Shown: positions 31,753-43,291 of the stretch, in pieces
Position numbering within the stretch: the stretch's first letter is position 1
How the letters are laid out: the number at the start of each line of letters is the position of its first letter
Assembly: GCF_021917145.1 (NCBI RefSeq)
Contig: NW_025813742.1
Location: forward strand, 25,001 to 89,000
DNA length: 64,000 nt
Reading direction: 5' to 3'
Origin: Hypomesus transpacificus
Taxonomy: Eukaryota; Chordata; Actinopteri; Osmeriformes; Osmeridae
Position numbers and translations under genes: made by a program
Notes under the pieces: generated by a model
The model's input: only the letters and a program-made list of their open reading frames with translations
Told to the model about the DNA's origin: nothing
Databases searched by the model: none

Positions 31753-34700
31753 TCAACTGGGCCTCCAGAGTGGTGATCCATTGGACTCTGCTGTATGGTC
31801 TCTGTTTACATCAGGACAGTCGTCTGACAGACAAGGACACAAGAAAAATACTTAGAAAGTCACTTCTAGGCAACCAGATATGTTGGTTAATGTTATTGTG
31901 GACAAAACATCTGGGTCCACAAGATATCCACTCTGACTTAGTTGGATGACTTGAGGTTAGATAATCCCTTCTGATTGACCTAATTCATCATCATGCTAGG
32001 CAGAGTGCGAAATATACAATGACAATCGGGGGGGTCAAATTCTCTAGGGCGTGCATCGACCCCCCCCCGACCTGTTGTTTTTAAATCTATTGGGGGGTCC
32101 TAGTCTTAATTAGGGGGGTCAACCCCCCCCCCCCCCCCCCCCCCGTAATTCGCCCCCTGATGTTAGGGACCCTGAAATGTCTTACTCGGTGAGGCAGGTG
32201 ATGGTTCGGTCACGCTGGTACCAGGGGGAGTCGAGGTCTGTTTGCCCATCTCTCTGTGGAGATGTCTGTTCAGTCTCCGGCTAAAACGGTGCCACCTGGA
32301 CAGGACAACGATCAATCACTGACTACAATCGATCACTGACTGACTGATTGGATCATTGATGGTGATCATGACTCATTACTGATGGATCATTTGCTATGGA
32401 AAAATGTGTTACATTCGAAACAAATGCTAAATATAAGTATCTGACCAGTGGTCTCAAGACTTCTAAACCCTACAGTGTGTATGTGCGTGTGTGTATTTAT
32501 TGTATATCGCCTTATCATACAAATGAGGGTGTAAATAGACAGTGGATATGACACAAACTGTTCAAAGGATAGTTGTTAGTGCCTGGTCACCTGTCCTGCA
32601 CGTCGTTATTCTTGTTAACCCTCTCTGCTTCCTCCCTCTTCTCCTCCATCCATCTCTCCAGCAGATCATCCTTCTCTCTCCAGGCCCCTCCTAGCGCCTC
32701 CTTCAGCTCCCTCTGCTCCACCCGCAGCACCGCCAGCTCTTTGGCCTGGACCTCCACCGTGAACTCGCTATCTGACAGGTTAGCCTGCAAGGCGTTAGCA
32801 CGTTTCGCCAGGGTAAGAGCCTCTTTGCGATAGCGAGACACTCTGAAAGAACGTCAGGAAACCGTTATTGTGAATTCTTTATTTAAAATACTGGAACCGT
32901 TGGAAACAGTGGCGTAACTATAGGGAGTGCAAGGAGTGCAGCTGCACTAGGGCCCGTGGCAAAAGGGGGCCCGTCCTCGATCTCACAGTAAAAGTGAGAC
33001 AACCTGACCGGGCCCCTTAAGGCAATCTGACCAGGCCCCTTGCACCGCTGTTATACCGAAACTTGAGGATCACATATGATCCACTCTTATCAATTCGCAA
33101 ACATTTCTCAATTATGGTGTCAGTTATTCATAATTATGAGCTATCACTTGCCCAATAAACATTTTAAAAACAGTCAGTGTTAACAACAGCAAATAATTAA
33201 TTTTTCCTCATTTGCCTTTTGCTGAATGAAACAAATGTCGTTTTTATTAAGTAATATTGCCCTCGAAAAATAGCAAGGATGTCTGGGTAATATTGTTGTC
33301 AAAGATTCCCGCCCACCCACACACGATTGTTCCCATCCAGTTGTTGGAATACCACAGACAGTTGTTGGGATACTACAGTTGTGTTGCATTAGCGTTTTGA
33401 AGCGAATTAGGCTACCCCATGCCATACCCTTTAACATAAAAGTGGCTCCAGAAAGCGGCAGGAACGAAAAGAGCAAGATGTAAGGGTGGCAAAGCTGTCA
33501 AAACTATCCTCATTTGGATTGTGGCGAAGCGTGTTGAAGAGGACGCTACGTCTGACCCCCAGCCCGGCAACAGCAATGAGTGTGAAACTCAGCCACCAGG
33601 GTAGGCTAATAATTACATAACATTTACTGTCTGGTGTATGCAGTTGACATGGCTATTAAACGTCATAAAAATGCACATATAGGCCTAGGCTACCAGGCAG
33701 CGGCCAGGTTAGATATAGTAAACTATGTGCAGGATGTAGTCGGAAAATAGCTAAAGCTAGATAGACTAAATGTAAACTAGCATATCTAACGAACATAAAA
33801 TCAAATATTCACCATCGAAGTGACTGTTTTTTTTTACTAGTACCCAGATAGCACACATGACAGATCGAAACGTCATTCATAACGTCGAATAAGCCTCGGT
33901 AAATGATCAGATTTTCTTCTCATCTCTGTGCTCTATTTCAAACGTCGCAGATACGTCGGCTCACGACTGACTGTTCCATTATGCTCATTCTGTGTTGTAG
34001 CAAGCATAATCTAGAGCCAGAGACTCGCGAGTCAGAGCCGTTCACTTTTGAAAACCGTAATCTATCTTCACATAGAAGGAGCAGTCGTTACCCTTAATTG
34101 TACATCATGAGTAGCCTAAATTTCCTTGCGCATCGCTAAACTGAAAACTCAATAATTTCGCCTGACGATAGGTCGGTACGGGGCCCGTTGGTGAGATCTG
34201 CACTCGGGCCCGCCAAGTCCTTGTTACGCCGCTGGTTGGAAATGAGTACACAAGACATTTCAGCTGAATTGACTTTAGTACAAAATCAATGTAACAAAAG
34301 TCAAAAGGTATGGGTTAAAAGTAGAGTCCAGTAAACTCTGCTCACTCACTGTGATTGCCAGTACAGGATTTCAGCCTCTTTCAGGTACAAGACGGTCGTC
34401 AGATCAGACACCGTCTGGGAAAGCTGAGGATGGAGAGGGACAGAGGGAGGAAAATTGTAAAATGAGGGTGAGGAGGAGAAAACTGTTCTGGGATCAGGAC
34501 AAGTACATCCAACTCTAAACCAAACATGGCAGAAAAAAATAAAAGGGAATGGATGACTAGTCCATATTTGCAAGGTTACAACTAAAATATCTGATGGAAA
34601 CTGAGCACCGTGATCATCAAACTCACCTTTTCTTTCAAATGCTCGCTCTCTTTTAGCTGATGTTGTACTCGTCTGGCGCATGCGTCTGTTTGTCCGACAT

Positions 34701-35060
34701 CATCCTTGCAGCTATGGAAATCTAGATTAGATATCAAACCTACATGGTAGATGAGACTTCGTGCCTCCCGAATTGTTTTGTAATTCACTGCATAAAGACG
34801 CAAAGACCCCAAAAGTTAACTTATAGTAGCTGTAGGCCTATACCTGTCATTCCAGAATTCCTCTTGTAATTCAAGCCGCTCCGCAAGACAGGACACTGAT
34901 GATGGACACAGTTTGAATCATGCAGAATACACTAACAAGTTTGAGTTAGAGTTAATAGTTTAGGCTTCTTACGTTCGTTGAATGTACCGGCGAAAGGATC
35001 TTTTTGAGAACAGTCTCTTTGAAACAGTCTAGCTCGCACGTGACTCTTCCACGAATCCAT
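31753..35060 (-). CDS. Short ATG16-domain coiled-coil protein lacking WD40 repeats
   Basis: Exons read leftward: 35060-34973, 34895-34844, 34711-34627, 34423-34350, 32842-32591, 32295-32186 and 31823-31753. They join in frame to 243 residues; the last exon is the least certain. The start MDSWKSHVRARLFQRD aligns with the ATG5-binding helix of ATG16 (W-K-x-H-I...R-R-D). The middle is Lys/Glu-rich predicted coiled coil. DDLLERWMEEKREEAERVNK matches ATG16L1 LVTRWMAEKAQEANRLN. No WD40 exons follow: the frame stops at PLWRPS and a poly(A) signal lies at about 31600. ATG16 with ATG5-ATG12 directs LC3 lipidation, but whether this short form does so is not known. It could be a divergent ATG16 paralogue or a separate coiled-coil family. 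The largest intron carries a 1.3-kb hAT insertion. Confidence 0.75.
32001..32159. mobile_element. Small hAT-like MITE with G/C homopolymers
   Basis: The ends CAGAGTGCGAAATATAC and the complement of GTAATTCGCCCCCTG form imperfect inverted repeats. The flanks ATGCTAGG (31993-32000) and ATGTTAGG (32160-32167) are an 8-bp duplication with one difference. The interior contains a long C run. It lies in the last intron of the ATG16-like gene. Confidence 0.75.
32907..34234. mobile_element. 1.3-kb non-autonomous hAT transposon
   Basis: Inverted ends CAGTGGCGTAACTATA and the complement of TTGTTACGCCGCTG are flanked by a perfect 8-bp target duplication GTTGGAAA at 32899-32906 and 34235-34242. The subterminal parts share a GGGCCCG-rich segment. 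About 33430-33600 has a short Lys/Arg-rich frame that may be the remnant of a transposase N-terminus. No complete transposase is present. The element lies in the ATG16-like intron between 32842 and 34350. Confidence 0.9.
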
Positions 35061-36408
35061 GGCTTCTTGAGTTTGTTATTACTTAGTTTGATTGTTGTCT
35101 TGTTCCACAGTTTGAAGTCGCTTCAAATATTTACCCGATGCTTTGCCTGCATTGCATTAAGGTGCCACCCAGCGATTGACTGCAATACGTAAACAATAAA
35201 TGGCCCGCTTCTCAGAAGCGTTGCCTGTGTGACACAGGGTTCCCAAGCTCCGGGCGATTGACTCACTTTGTTTTAGGTGTTCTTCCGCACCCTGTTCCAG
35301 CTAGTAAACTGATGAAACTGCCAATTAGTTAGTACACATTTACACATAGTTTTTCTACTTCAAAGTTGTCCTATCGAAACATTTCACATGTATTTATATT
35401 AACTTAATTACATGGTAAACTATCAGACTCGCAGGTGTATTTAACACATTCTAAACATTGTCATTGTATGACTTTATGGGGTGTGTTTTGGCTGATTAAA
35501 ACGCAGCGGGTGCGTTTCATATTCAGAGCTGTTTATATTTTACTGCTGCTGTCTGTTCTGCTCTGAGACGCCAGATGACGCTTAGGATGAAAAATCTCGC
35601 GTACATCAAACTGAACAGTTATTTCATTTTATTACAGGGATCATGAAACTGGATGGATTTCATCTCATCAGTATACCCATACACATTTCAACCATAACAT
35701 TCAGGTGACTGTGACACATGAAAATAAATAGCATTTAAAAATTATGTCCACACACATCAGTTTTTCTGAACTTTCCCATTGATGAAATAAATACTAAAAG
35801 CAATGTTTTACAGGTCTAAATCCAACATTTACAAAACCACACACACATTGTATATGAAAAACATTGCCTTTAACTTTTGTTGGTTAAGACAACCTTTTTA
35901 ATAATTTACCTGACTACGGACTTACATATACTGACTTTGTTGTGATTACAGGCTTAGCTCACATTAAAACATACAATAATTATGCTTCTTTTCTACAGTT
36001 GTAGTGGTTAGTTACACCCTATACAACAGACTTGAACACATGCAAAAATCTAACATTTGGTAAGACAAGGCAACACAATTTAAGTTTTTCATATACTGTA
36101 TTGTCAAAGTTACCATCATGATAAGGGACAACATTTTTTCAGTCAACTGAATAAATAGCTTTTATTTTACATGGAATGAATAAACGTCTAAAGTCAACAA
36201 CACCAAAACAAATAACTTAAAATAGACTGTTTCTACGCTTAAGTTACAAATAAATAACTTCTCAGCACATGCCTCCCCTTTCGGAATAGGGAAATGGTGC
36301 AGTGTCGGCACACGAAAAAACGTAATTATCTTTTCACTGGAAGGTGTGGAATCTCGGAGCAGTGGCCCGCCTGTTCCTCGGGGGGATGGGGGGGGTGGGG
36401 AGGGGGAC
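35061..36408. other. ATG16-like promoter and rnasek 3' UTR
   Basis: The left part should hold the ATG16-like promoter. From about 35,630 the sequence fits the rnasek 3' UTR: a minus-strand AATAAA signal (TTTATT on +) is at 35628-35633. The region is AT-rich, with no other exon seen. Confidence 0.6.
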
Positions 36409-37812
36409 TTATGTCACCATGTATTCCTGGCGCTTATTGAGTCGCACCTGACACAAGGACACAGCCCCAACCGCCACATAGATGGCGGCCGCGATGAAGC
36501 AGTTGATGCCGACCTGGTTGTAGAGTCCGTAGACAGTCTGTGGAGGGTTCTTGCTGTGGAGAAACAGGTCAGGAGAAAAACAGTTAGAGAACAGAAAAAC
36601 TTTGAGCCGAAAATATTCGATTGCAACCTCCCGGATACCAATGGATAGGTAAGGCCATCGAGCCTGAATGCAATCAAACCATCTCACTTCTCTGAGAAGG
36701 GTCCAACTGCAGACCTCTCCTCAGGCCCCTCTCATCCAGGTGTAGCTGCAGGCAGTCATACATGCAGATCAGACACACAATCACAGCCTGGGGTCCGAGG
36801 AGAGAGGTCCGGTCTGAGGCAAGCAATACCTTGGCATCCTGGATGTTGCAATCTGATAATTTTTGCCCTTTTTTTTGGCTTTGAATTATTGCGCCTAGAA
36901 TTCTTTTGGCTTCTATTTTTTTTCGCCAAGAATTCTTTTGCCTAGAATTTTCTTTTTTAATTTTGGGGATCTGAATTTTATTGTTCGAATTCAAGCAACC
37001 TGCATATCTGAAACTTGAAATTTTGGATTAGATTTATTTATTTTTTACACTGAAATAAATTCATATTCTATTTTAAAGCGGTGAATTCAAAACCAACAAA
37101 TTCGGTGGTGTTAAAATGTCAATATTAAGTATTGAATGCCTTTTAAAATTCAAAACATGTCACTGATTTGCTTCCATAGGTTACTCCATGGTCATTTGCC
37201 TAGCTGGAACATCTGCCATACAGGTGTACCTTCTGTCGTATTGACAGGACTGGCAATAGCTCTCCATCATCCCATCACTTACTCGTTGCGTATGTCTTCC
37301 TCGGTGAAAGGAACATCCTCGATCAGCACGGCTGATTTCGCGCTGAAGAAGATCCCCAACATTAACTACAGTAACGGGGAACAGAAGATCCAGTAATAAG
37401 TAGGGCTCATTCACACTTTAAATAGATAGAGACGTTTAATGGACTAAATATTTGAGGACTTCCATGCATCGTATTGACAGGTTGGTAACATTCATTTCAT
37501 GGTGGATGTCAATCCATGTATTATTGATGTTTTTATCATAACACGATGTGCATTCAGTTATAAAGACTACTTTACCAGTACCTAATCTCTGCCACATAAA
37601 AGGTGAATAGCTTATTAATTAGTTACTGGACTAATAACACCGGCCGGGCCTGCAAGATGTTCCAGACCATCTGCCCGGTAGAGATGCTAGCTAAATACCT
37701 CGGTAGCATCATCATAGCGGGTGCTAATCCTTACCAGCATAATTACTCCCCAAATGCTGATGACTATCCCACATGCGGCCATTTTTGGACCACAGAATAA
37801 AAGCGACGGCAT
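36409..37812 (-). CDS. rnasek: Ribonuclease kappa / V-ATPase-associated small membrane protein
   Basis: Three exons read leftward, 37812-37735, 37365-37283 and 36553-36409, and give 101 residues (human 98). Exon 1 encodes [20 protein letters not shown], matching the human CCGPKLAACGIVLSAWGV start. Exon 2 carries [20 protein letters not shown]. Exon 3 carries [20 protein letters not shown] and ends [14 protein letters not shown]. Two membrane segments are predicted at about 12-33 and 68-90. RNASEK co-purifies with the V-ATPase and is needed for endocytic uptake; RNase activity was described for arthropod homologues. ATG choice is supported by the conserved CGPK context and by a shared start position. 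It faces the BAP18 gene across 576 bp. Identification is firm. Confidence 0.95.
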
Positions 37813-38388
37813 TGCTCTTGTTGTTATTTTTTATCCGATTGAAATGTCTGATTCTCTCGATTAAAATTGCTTCTATCGAAGTACGGGTGTCTTCCTAGCC
37901 TACAGCTCCATCAGCTGACAGTTCACCAACACCTCGGCAATTTCCGTACAGTTCGGTAGTTTTCGTCCTCTGCAAGGAGACGACCAATGAAAATGTCAAA
38001 ACTAAGCCCTGCCTCTTCCTCCCACACTGGGCCAATGGCATTGAACTCAACGTTGCGCGTCATTTTCCTTTATTCTTGTAGTTTTACTCCCCACGCAATT
38101 TTTATTTATTTATATCGGTTATTTGACTAAATGCATTTATAAGTTTTTTTTTTGCGTTCACCAGTTAACTTAAATACTCAAAGTCCAGTAGTAAGTTTTG
38201 CCACGTCTATCGTCTTGAATGCTTTTAAACGCATAGACTTGCAATTGACCATGGTGGCTATTGTGGCTTAGCTACATGCTAGCTATCTGCCTTAATAGGT
38301 TGTTGTTGCTGTTTTATGGTAAATTAGCAAGCGTTTACACCAGACAGTGCAAAGTATACACAACATATCTATTAGACAGCCGCACGAT
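37813..38388. promoter_or_regulatory. Head-to-head promoter interval, rnasek / BAP18 gene
   Basis: Only 576 bp separate the two start codons on opposite strands. The interval contains GACCAATGA near 37982 and GGCCAATGG near 38031, both CCAAT-box-like (NF-Y) in forward orientation. Bidirectional promoter function is inferred. Confidence 0.55.
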
Positions 38389-39137
38389 ATGACTTCTGCC
38401 TCAACCAAGGTAAGCCCTCAACCTAATGAGAATCGCGTAGTTAGATGTGCAAAGCGGTCCAGCGCCCTTTAGACCAGTGGATGAATTGAATACGTGCCCA
38501 TCTAATTTGTTTATGTTGATGGGCGTTACAGGTGGGAGAGATATTCTCTGCAGCGGGAGCCGCCTTCACGAAGCTGGGAGAACTAACCCTGCAGCTACAC
38601 CCCGTGTCAGACTCAAGTCCCGCTGGGTGAGACGTCATGTCGGAAAGAGAATCTAAGATATTTAAACAAGGGCAGTAGTAGCTTATTGCCGACTATGTTT
38701 TGGGGGTTGTTGATTCAACAGTTTCCGATGTCCTCTCCTCTTTATCCATATTCACCTCTCCACCCCCAGAGCCAAATGGACAGAGACCGAGATCGACATG
38801 TTGCGGTCGGCCGTGAGGCGCTTCGGTGATGACCTCAACAACATCAGCTCTGTTATCAAGGAGCGCACAGTGTAAGGACCCTACCCACCCTTCACCACAA
38901 CACCCACATCTCCATAGTCTTCTACTTCCCCAAAGAATTACTGATTATCAACACACATTTGTTGATGGTTAGAAAACGATCCTCTTTAAAAGAACTATGT
39001 TGCCAGAATATATAGCATACAGCTAGTATGTTATGTGTTTGTGAATAAGACGTTATATGCAATTAGAAGTGCTCAATATGTCCACTTAGTCAGAAATCTC
39101 AAGATCTTGTGATCTTATGGTATGCTAACTATCCCCC

Positions 39138-39205
<68 letters not shown>

Positions 39206-40091
39206 GCCCAGATAAAGACCACAGTGAAGAGGAAGATTTATGAAGACAGCAGGGTACCCCTCTCTTCCGACTCCCCCAAAAAACCCACGAAGAAGACCAC
39301 CGTCACCATAGCAGCGGCACCTGCTCCCGTGGCCCCCACAGCGATCGCCGTGCCGACCTCGCAGGTTGTCGTGACGACGGGTCTTCAGAGCCCCTCTTCT
39401 TCACAGCCGGCCATTAAAAAACAGAAAACTGCAGGTATGATCCTCACTATCAAACAGCAACACACACCCGACTGGGAAAGGAACATCTTACTGTTGTAAC
39501 CCATCACACATACCCTTTGTATTTTATGAGTGTTATAAAACAAATGTGTGACTTGCAAATGTTTTTCTCTTGTTCGGTGTGTGTGTGCGGGGTTGTGTAC
39601 GTGTGTCTAGATGTGACGCTCAGCGCTCTTAATGACTCGGACGTAAACAGTGATCTAGTGGACATCGAAGGGCTTGGCGACGGCTCCACCGCCAAGAAGC
39701 TCAACTTTGATCAAGGTGAATAACAGATCTGGAGTCAGCAGCAGGATGTTTGTGTGACTATTTTATATTTTCTATATTTAAATTGTACTCTGAATGCTGT
39801 TCTGTACCCTGCTGCTGTTGCAAATGGCACTGCGGGACAAATAAAGGATTATCTTATCTTAGAGGGAGAACCTGCTCACACATCCTGAGTTTAGTTTAGC
39901 CATTGCTTATGAAAAATGATGGGCCAAACTCATCAAAGTAAGCTGAGAGGGGCATATATGCTTACCCTATGCTTACTCTCTACACAAATTAATTATTGAT
40001 TTGTATTATTATTTTATTTTTTACAGAGAGCCTCAATCTGGATTCTAGTCTCATCATGAACTCCAGTGACCTGCCTCTTCTTTCACGCTGA
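38389..40091 (+). CDS. bacc1: BAP18 chromatin-complex subunit (C17orf49/BACC1 homologue)
   Basis: BAP18 is a SANT-domain reader associated with MLL1 and NURF complexes and with H3K4me3. Six exons, 38389-38409, 38532-38626, 38770-38871, 39205-39434, 39611-39715 and 40027-40091, join in frame to 205 residues (human about 172). The first 40 residues are nearly identical to human: [20 protein letters not shown], then [11 protein letters not shown]. The SANT region (about 41-87) has [20 protein letters not shown] and [19 protein letters not shown] Thr/Ala/Pro-rich linker is followed by [20 protein letters not shown] and KKLNFDQ. The last exon adds about 20 residues beyond the FDQ end of the human isoform. 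The poly(A) signal AATAAA is at 40335. Exon 4 follows an unusual C/CA acceptor tract. Identification is firm. Confidence 0.94.
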
Positions 40092-42807
40092 CCTTTGACC
40101 TCGCTGCATTTATTCCAGAGCGATCGCAACCCTGCTTTCCACCCAAACACAGCAGACTACAGCTACTGACTTGTAGAGAATTTTATTTACATATTTTGGA
40201 GACAGATTTTTTAACAGATGGCTTTTTTTCCCCTCCATAAGCTCTTGGTGCAACATTACATTTTTGTTTAATTATAAAAAAAAAATTGAATCAGCTAATT
40301 ATGAATATAGACGATCTCTAGTCAAACTTTAGTAAATAAAGAGATTAAAGGCCCTTGGTCTCTTTGTGTTTGTGTGAAGGTTGGACTGTTTTCCCTCCTG
40401 GGTCGTAAAAGTCTTGATTTACAAGACTACAATTATATGAATGTAAAATATTACTTTTCTGAAATGCCATTGGTCAGAAACCGTCAGTAAAAAGTCACAG
40501 TAAGGGACACTTTTCATATGATACACCTATTTTTATTTGAATTTTTTCATATACAATATATAATATTTAGATGTTTAAAAGGTATACATTGTTTCCACTA
40601 AAAATGAGACATATATAGCGTCAACTATACAGGCATGAGATACTCAGAGGGAATGAATGAATATAGTATTTTATTTATCTCTCTTTTACAGTTCCATAAA
40701 AATACATCTCTTTTTGTTTCGAGACTTTTGTCGAAAAGCTATTTACAGTTTGAAGATACTTGTCTGAATGTTCTGGTAGATGTGCTTTTCAGTTCCCTTT
40801 CGCACCTCACTCTCCTTTCGCGCCACAAACTCACTAATATATCCTATACTTTCTCTTTCCTGTTCCTCCTTTCTCTATTGGTTGCCAGCTGGGAAACCAG
40901 GAAGTGTGGCCTCAATAACACTGACATGTTTTTGGAAGAAGAAAAACAAGTCACATTCAATATTGTGGCCAGTCAAATGTTTTCACGTGATATTTGAAAG
41001 AATAACAGGAAAAACTATGGAAAAGAAAATATTATAAATGACAATGCAGGTCAAGCGTGCCTGACTGAACACAACATTCTGTGGATGGTTGGAATAGAGA
41101 CGGCCCTCATTCACTAACTACAACCGGTCTTCTTACTCCCATCTCTTGGCTCTTATCTCCTCGGTCACTTCCTAGTTCCTTTTCTTAGGTCGTCTCCTAG
41201 TTCTATCTCCTGGACAGTGCTCTTCCTCTACGACAGCACACCTGCACCCTGCTGAAGGCAGGAGAGGCCTGGAAGTCAACCACAACAAACCTCAGCAGAA
41301 CTTGATCGCATCTCTATTTGGCTTCAGATCATCTCCAACGCCAATGTTTGTGTTGTGTTCCTCTGGAGGTTAACCGCTACAAGGAGGGTTTAGGGACATC
41401 CACAACCACCTAATGTCAATGCCTTATAAAAGCAAAGCGTAACTCACAGATCGATGTAAGGCTAACTTCACATGGACGGGGATCAGATATGAGGTTAAGA
41501 TCATTGTCTACTGATGTTGACTGTGTTGACTCTACAAACAGGCGCTCTCCATACTTACGAAAGAGTAAGCAATACATGTGTCTGAATTAAAGCTACAGCC
41601 CATGAATGTCTGTATGACAACTTAAAATAAATCACTTGGGTTTGGCAACATATGTGGGTAGATCCCATCTAAATCCGGGTCTGAATATTTCCTGGAGAGA
41701 AATGGAACTCTGACAATGTTCACAGTGAACATCACAACAATGGATATATTTATACGCTCACAGTAATTAATAAGCTACTCTTCCCCCCATGTTGTTTTGT
41801 TTATAACAACAACTTATAGGGATACAAAAAAAAAACATACACTTTATTTACATTCAAAACTGACTGATTGTCACTAGAAATAGGGAACATGAATTCATCA
41901 AACCCCTCCAGGAATTACTCTGATCCGAGTACAGATCTATCCTCTTTTCAGTTACAGGAAAGCTAGACATTATAACCAGTTTCAAAATTAAGAAACAACC
42001 AAACAAAACAAACAAGCAATCGCAACGTCTTAAATTCGGGATATGAACCCATTCATGTAACAGCAATAGTGATTAATAATATGAAACAAATACTGTGCAA
42101 AAATCATTAAATTGGAAGTTCAACATCCAGAAAATATTTTGGATTCTTTTTTTTGGGGCCGTTTCTGAACTTACCCAAATTATAATTAATTAATATTACA
42201 TAGTCACACTACTGTGATTGACGTTTAGTTTTTTTTTCTCGAATAAGACACTTCTCTTAAGCAGCTTATATAGACTTTGTACATCATTCACAAGTTGAAG
42301 GTCTGAAAGGAACAAGGACAGCTTGTCTAAAACCACCCCATAGGTAACAGACAAAACACATATGATGCTCTATAATTCCTTAAACACAAATGTATTTCAT
42401 AAAATCTACAGAAGTCCTGAGAGTGAACAACCATGACAAGTTACAGAAAACAAAGGATGTTTAGATGTAATCTGTGGGTAGATTCTAGGTGTCTCTCCTT
42501 CCTGCATCTCTCTTCTGAAGTACCCATACAGGAGTAAGGGTACACAACACTACCAGGAGGACCAAAATCCTAATTTCTGGTCTTCAGGTCTGACAACATC
42601 AGTTCTCCACAGAACACATAAACACACACACGTTCACACATTCGCACACACACACACCCACACACACATGCACCATCGTCAAAATGCAGTGACACACTTG
42701 GAGCTTCCCTGGTGCGGCTGAAACTGACGTCAGTCAGGAGGGAGACCACACACGTGGACCAACAGTTCAGTCAGAGACAGTAACACCAGGGGAGCCTGTA
42801 TGGTCCC

Positions 42808-42963
42808 CAGCGGCGTGTCCAGACATTTTTGATAGGGGTGGCACAAGGGGTGGCCCGCCTCTGACTGGGCATATAGCCAATCATATTTTAAGATATTGGG
42901 GTGGCCAATCAGATTTCAAGGGTGGCCCGTGCCACCCTAGGCCACTCCCTGAACACGCCACTG
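42808..42963. mobile_element. 156-bp hAT-like MITE
   Basis: The ends CAGCGGCGTGTCCAG and the complement of CTGAACACGCCACTG are inverted repeats. The body is a near palindrome around GGTGGCCAATCAGATTT. The flanks ATGGTCCC (42800-42807) and GTGGTCCC (42964-42971) are an 8-bp duplication with one difference. Confidence 0.85.
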
Positions 42964-43251
42964 GTGGTCCCCTTAGAAGAGCTTCACCCAGGGGATTAAA
43001 ACACATGATCCACAACCCAACCCTTTAACTCCGCCCCCTATGCGCTTCTGGAGATCTGAGAGAAGATCCGATTGGAGCACCCCCAACATGGGAACGGCTA
43101 ACCTTCTTTCCGATTGGCTGATTTGAAATGCTGCCACACGGCTACTCACACCCGTCAAAAGTGATTGGATCTTGAAAAACCGAGTAGGTGGACCGATGGA
43201 CAAGATCTCTAGGTGGAGCTTCTAGGGGTTGGTTTAGGACGTGGACATATT

Positions 43252-43291
43252 AACATTTAGTCATTTAGCAGACGCTCTTATCCAGAGCTCT
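43252..43291 (-). mobile_element. SINE tail fragment
   Basis: ACATTTAGTCATTTAGCAGA followed by CGCTCTTATCCAGAGC is the reverse complement of the SINE 3' tail. The rest is missing. Confidence 0.8.

Noticed and set aside
35061-35630. Extra coding exon upstream of the ATG16-like start
   Set aside because: The ATG at 35060 already aligns with the start of the ATG16 domain and upstream frames are short.
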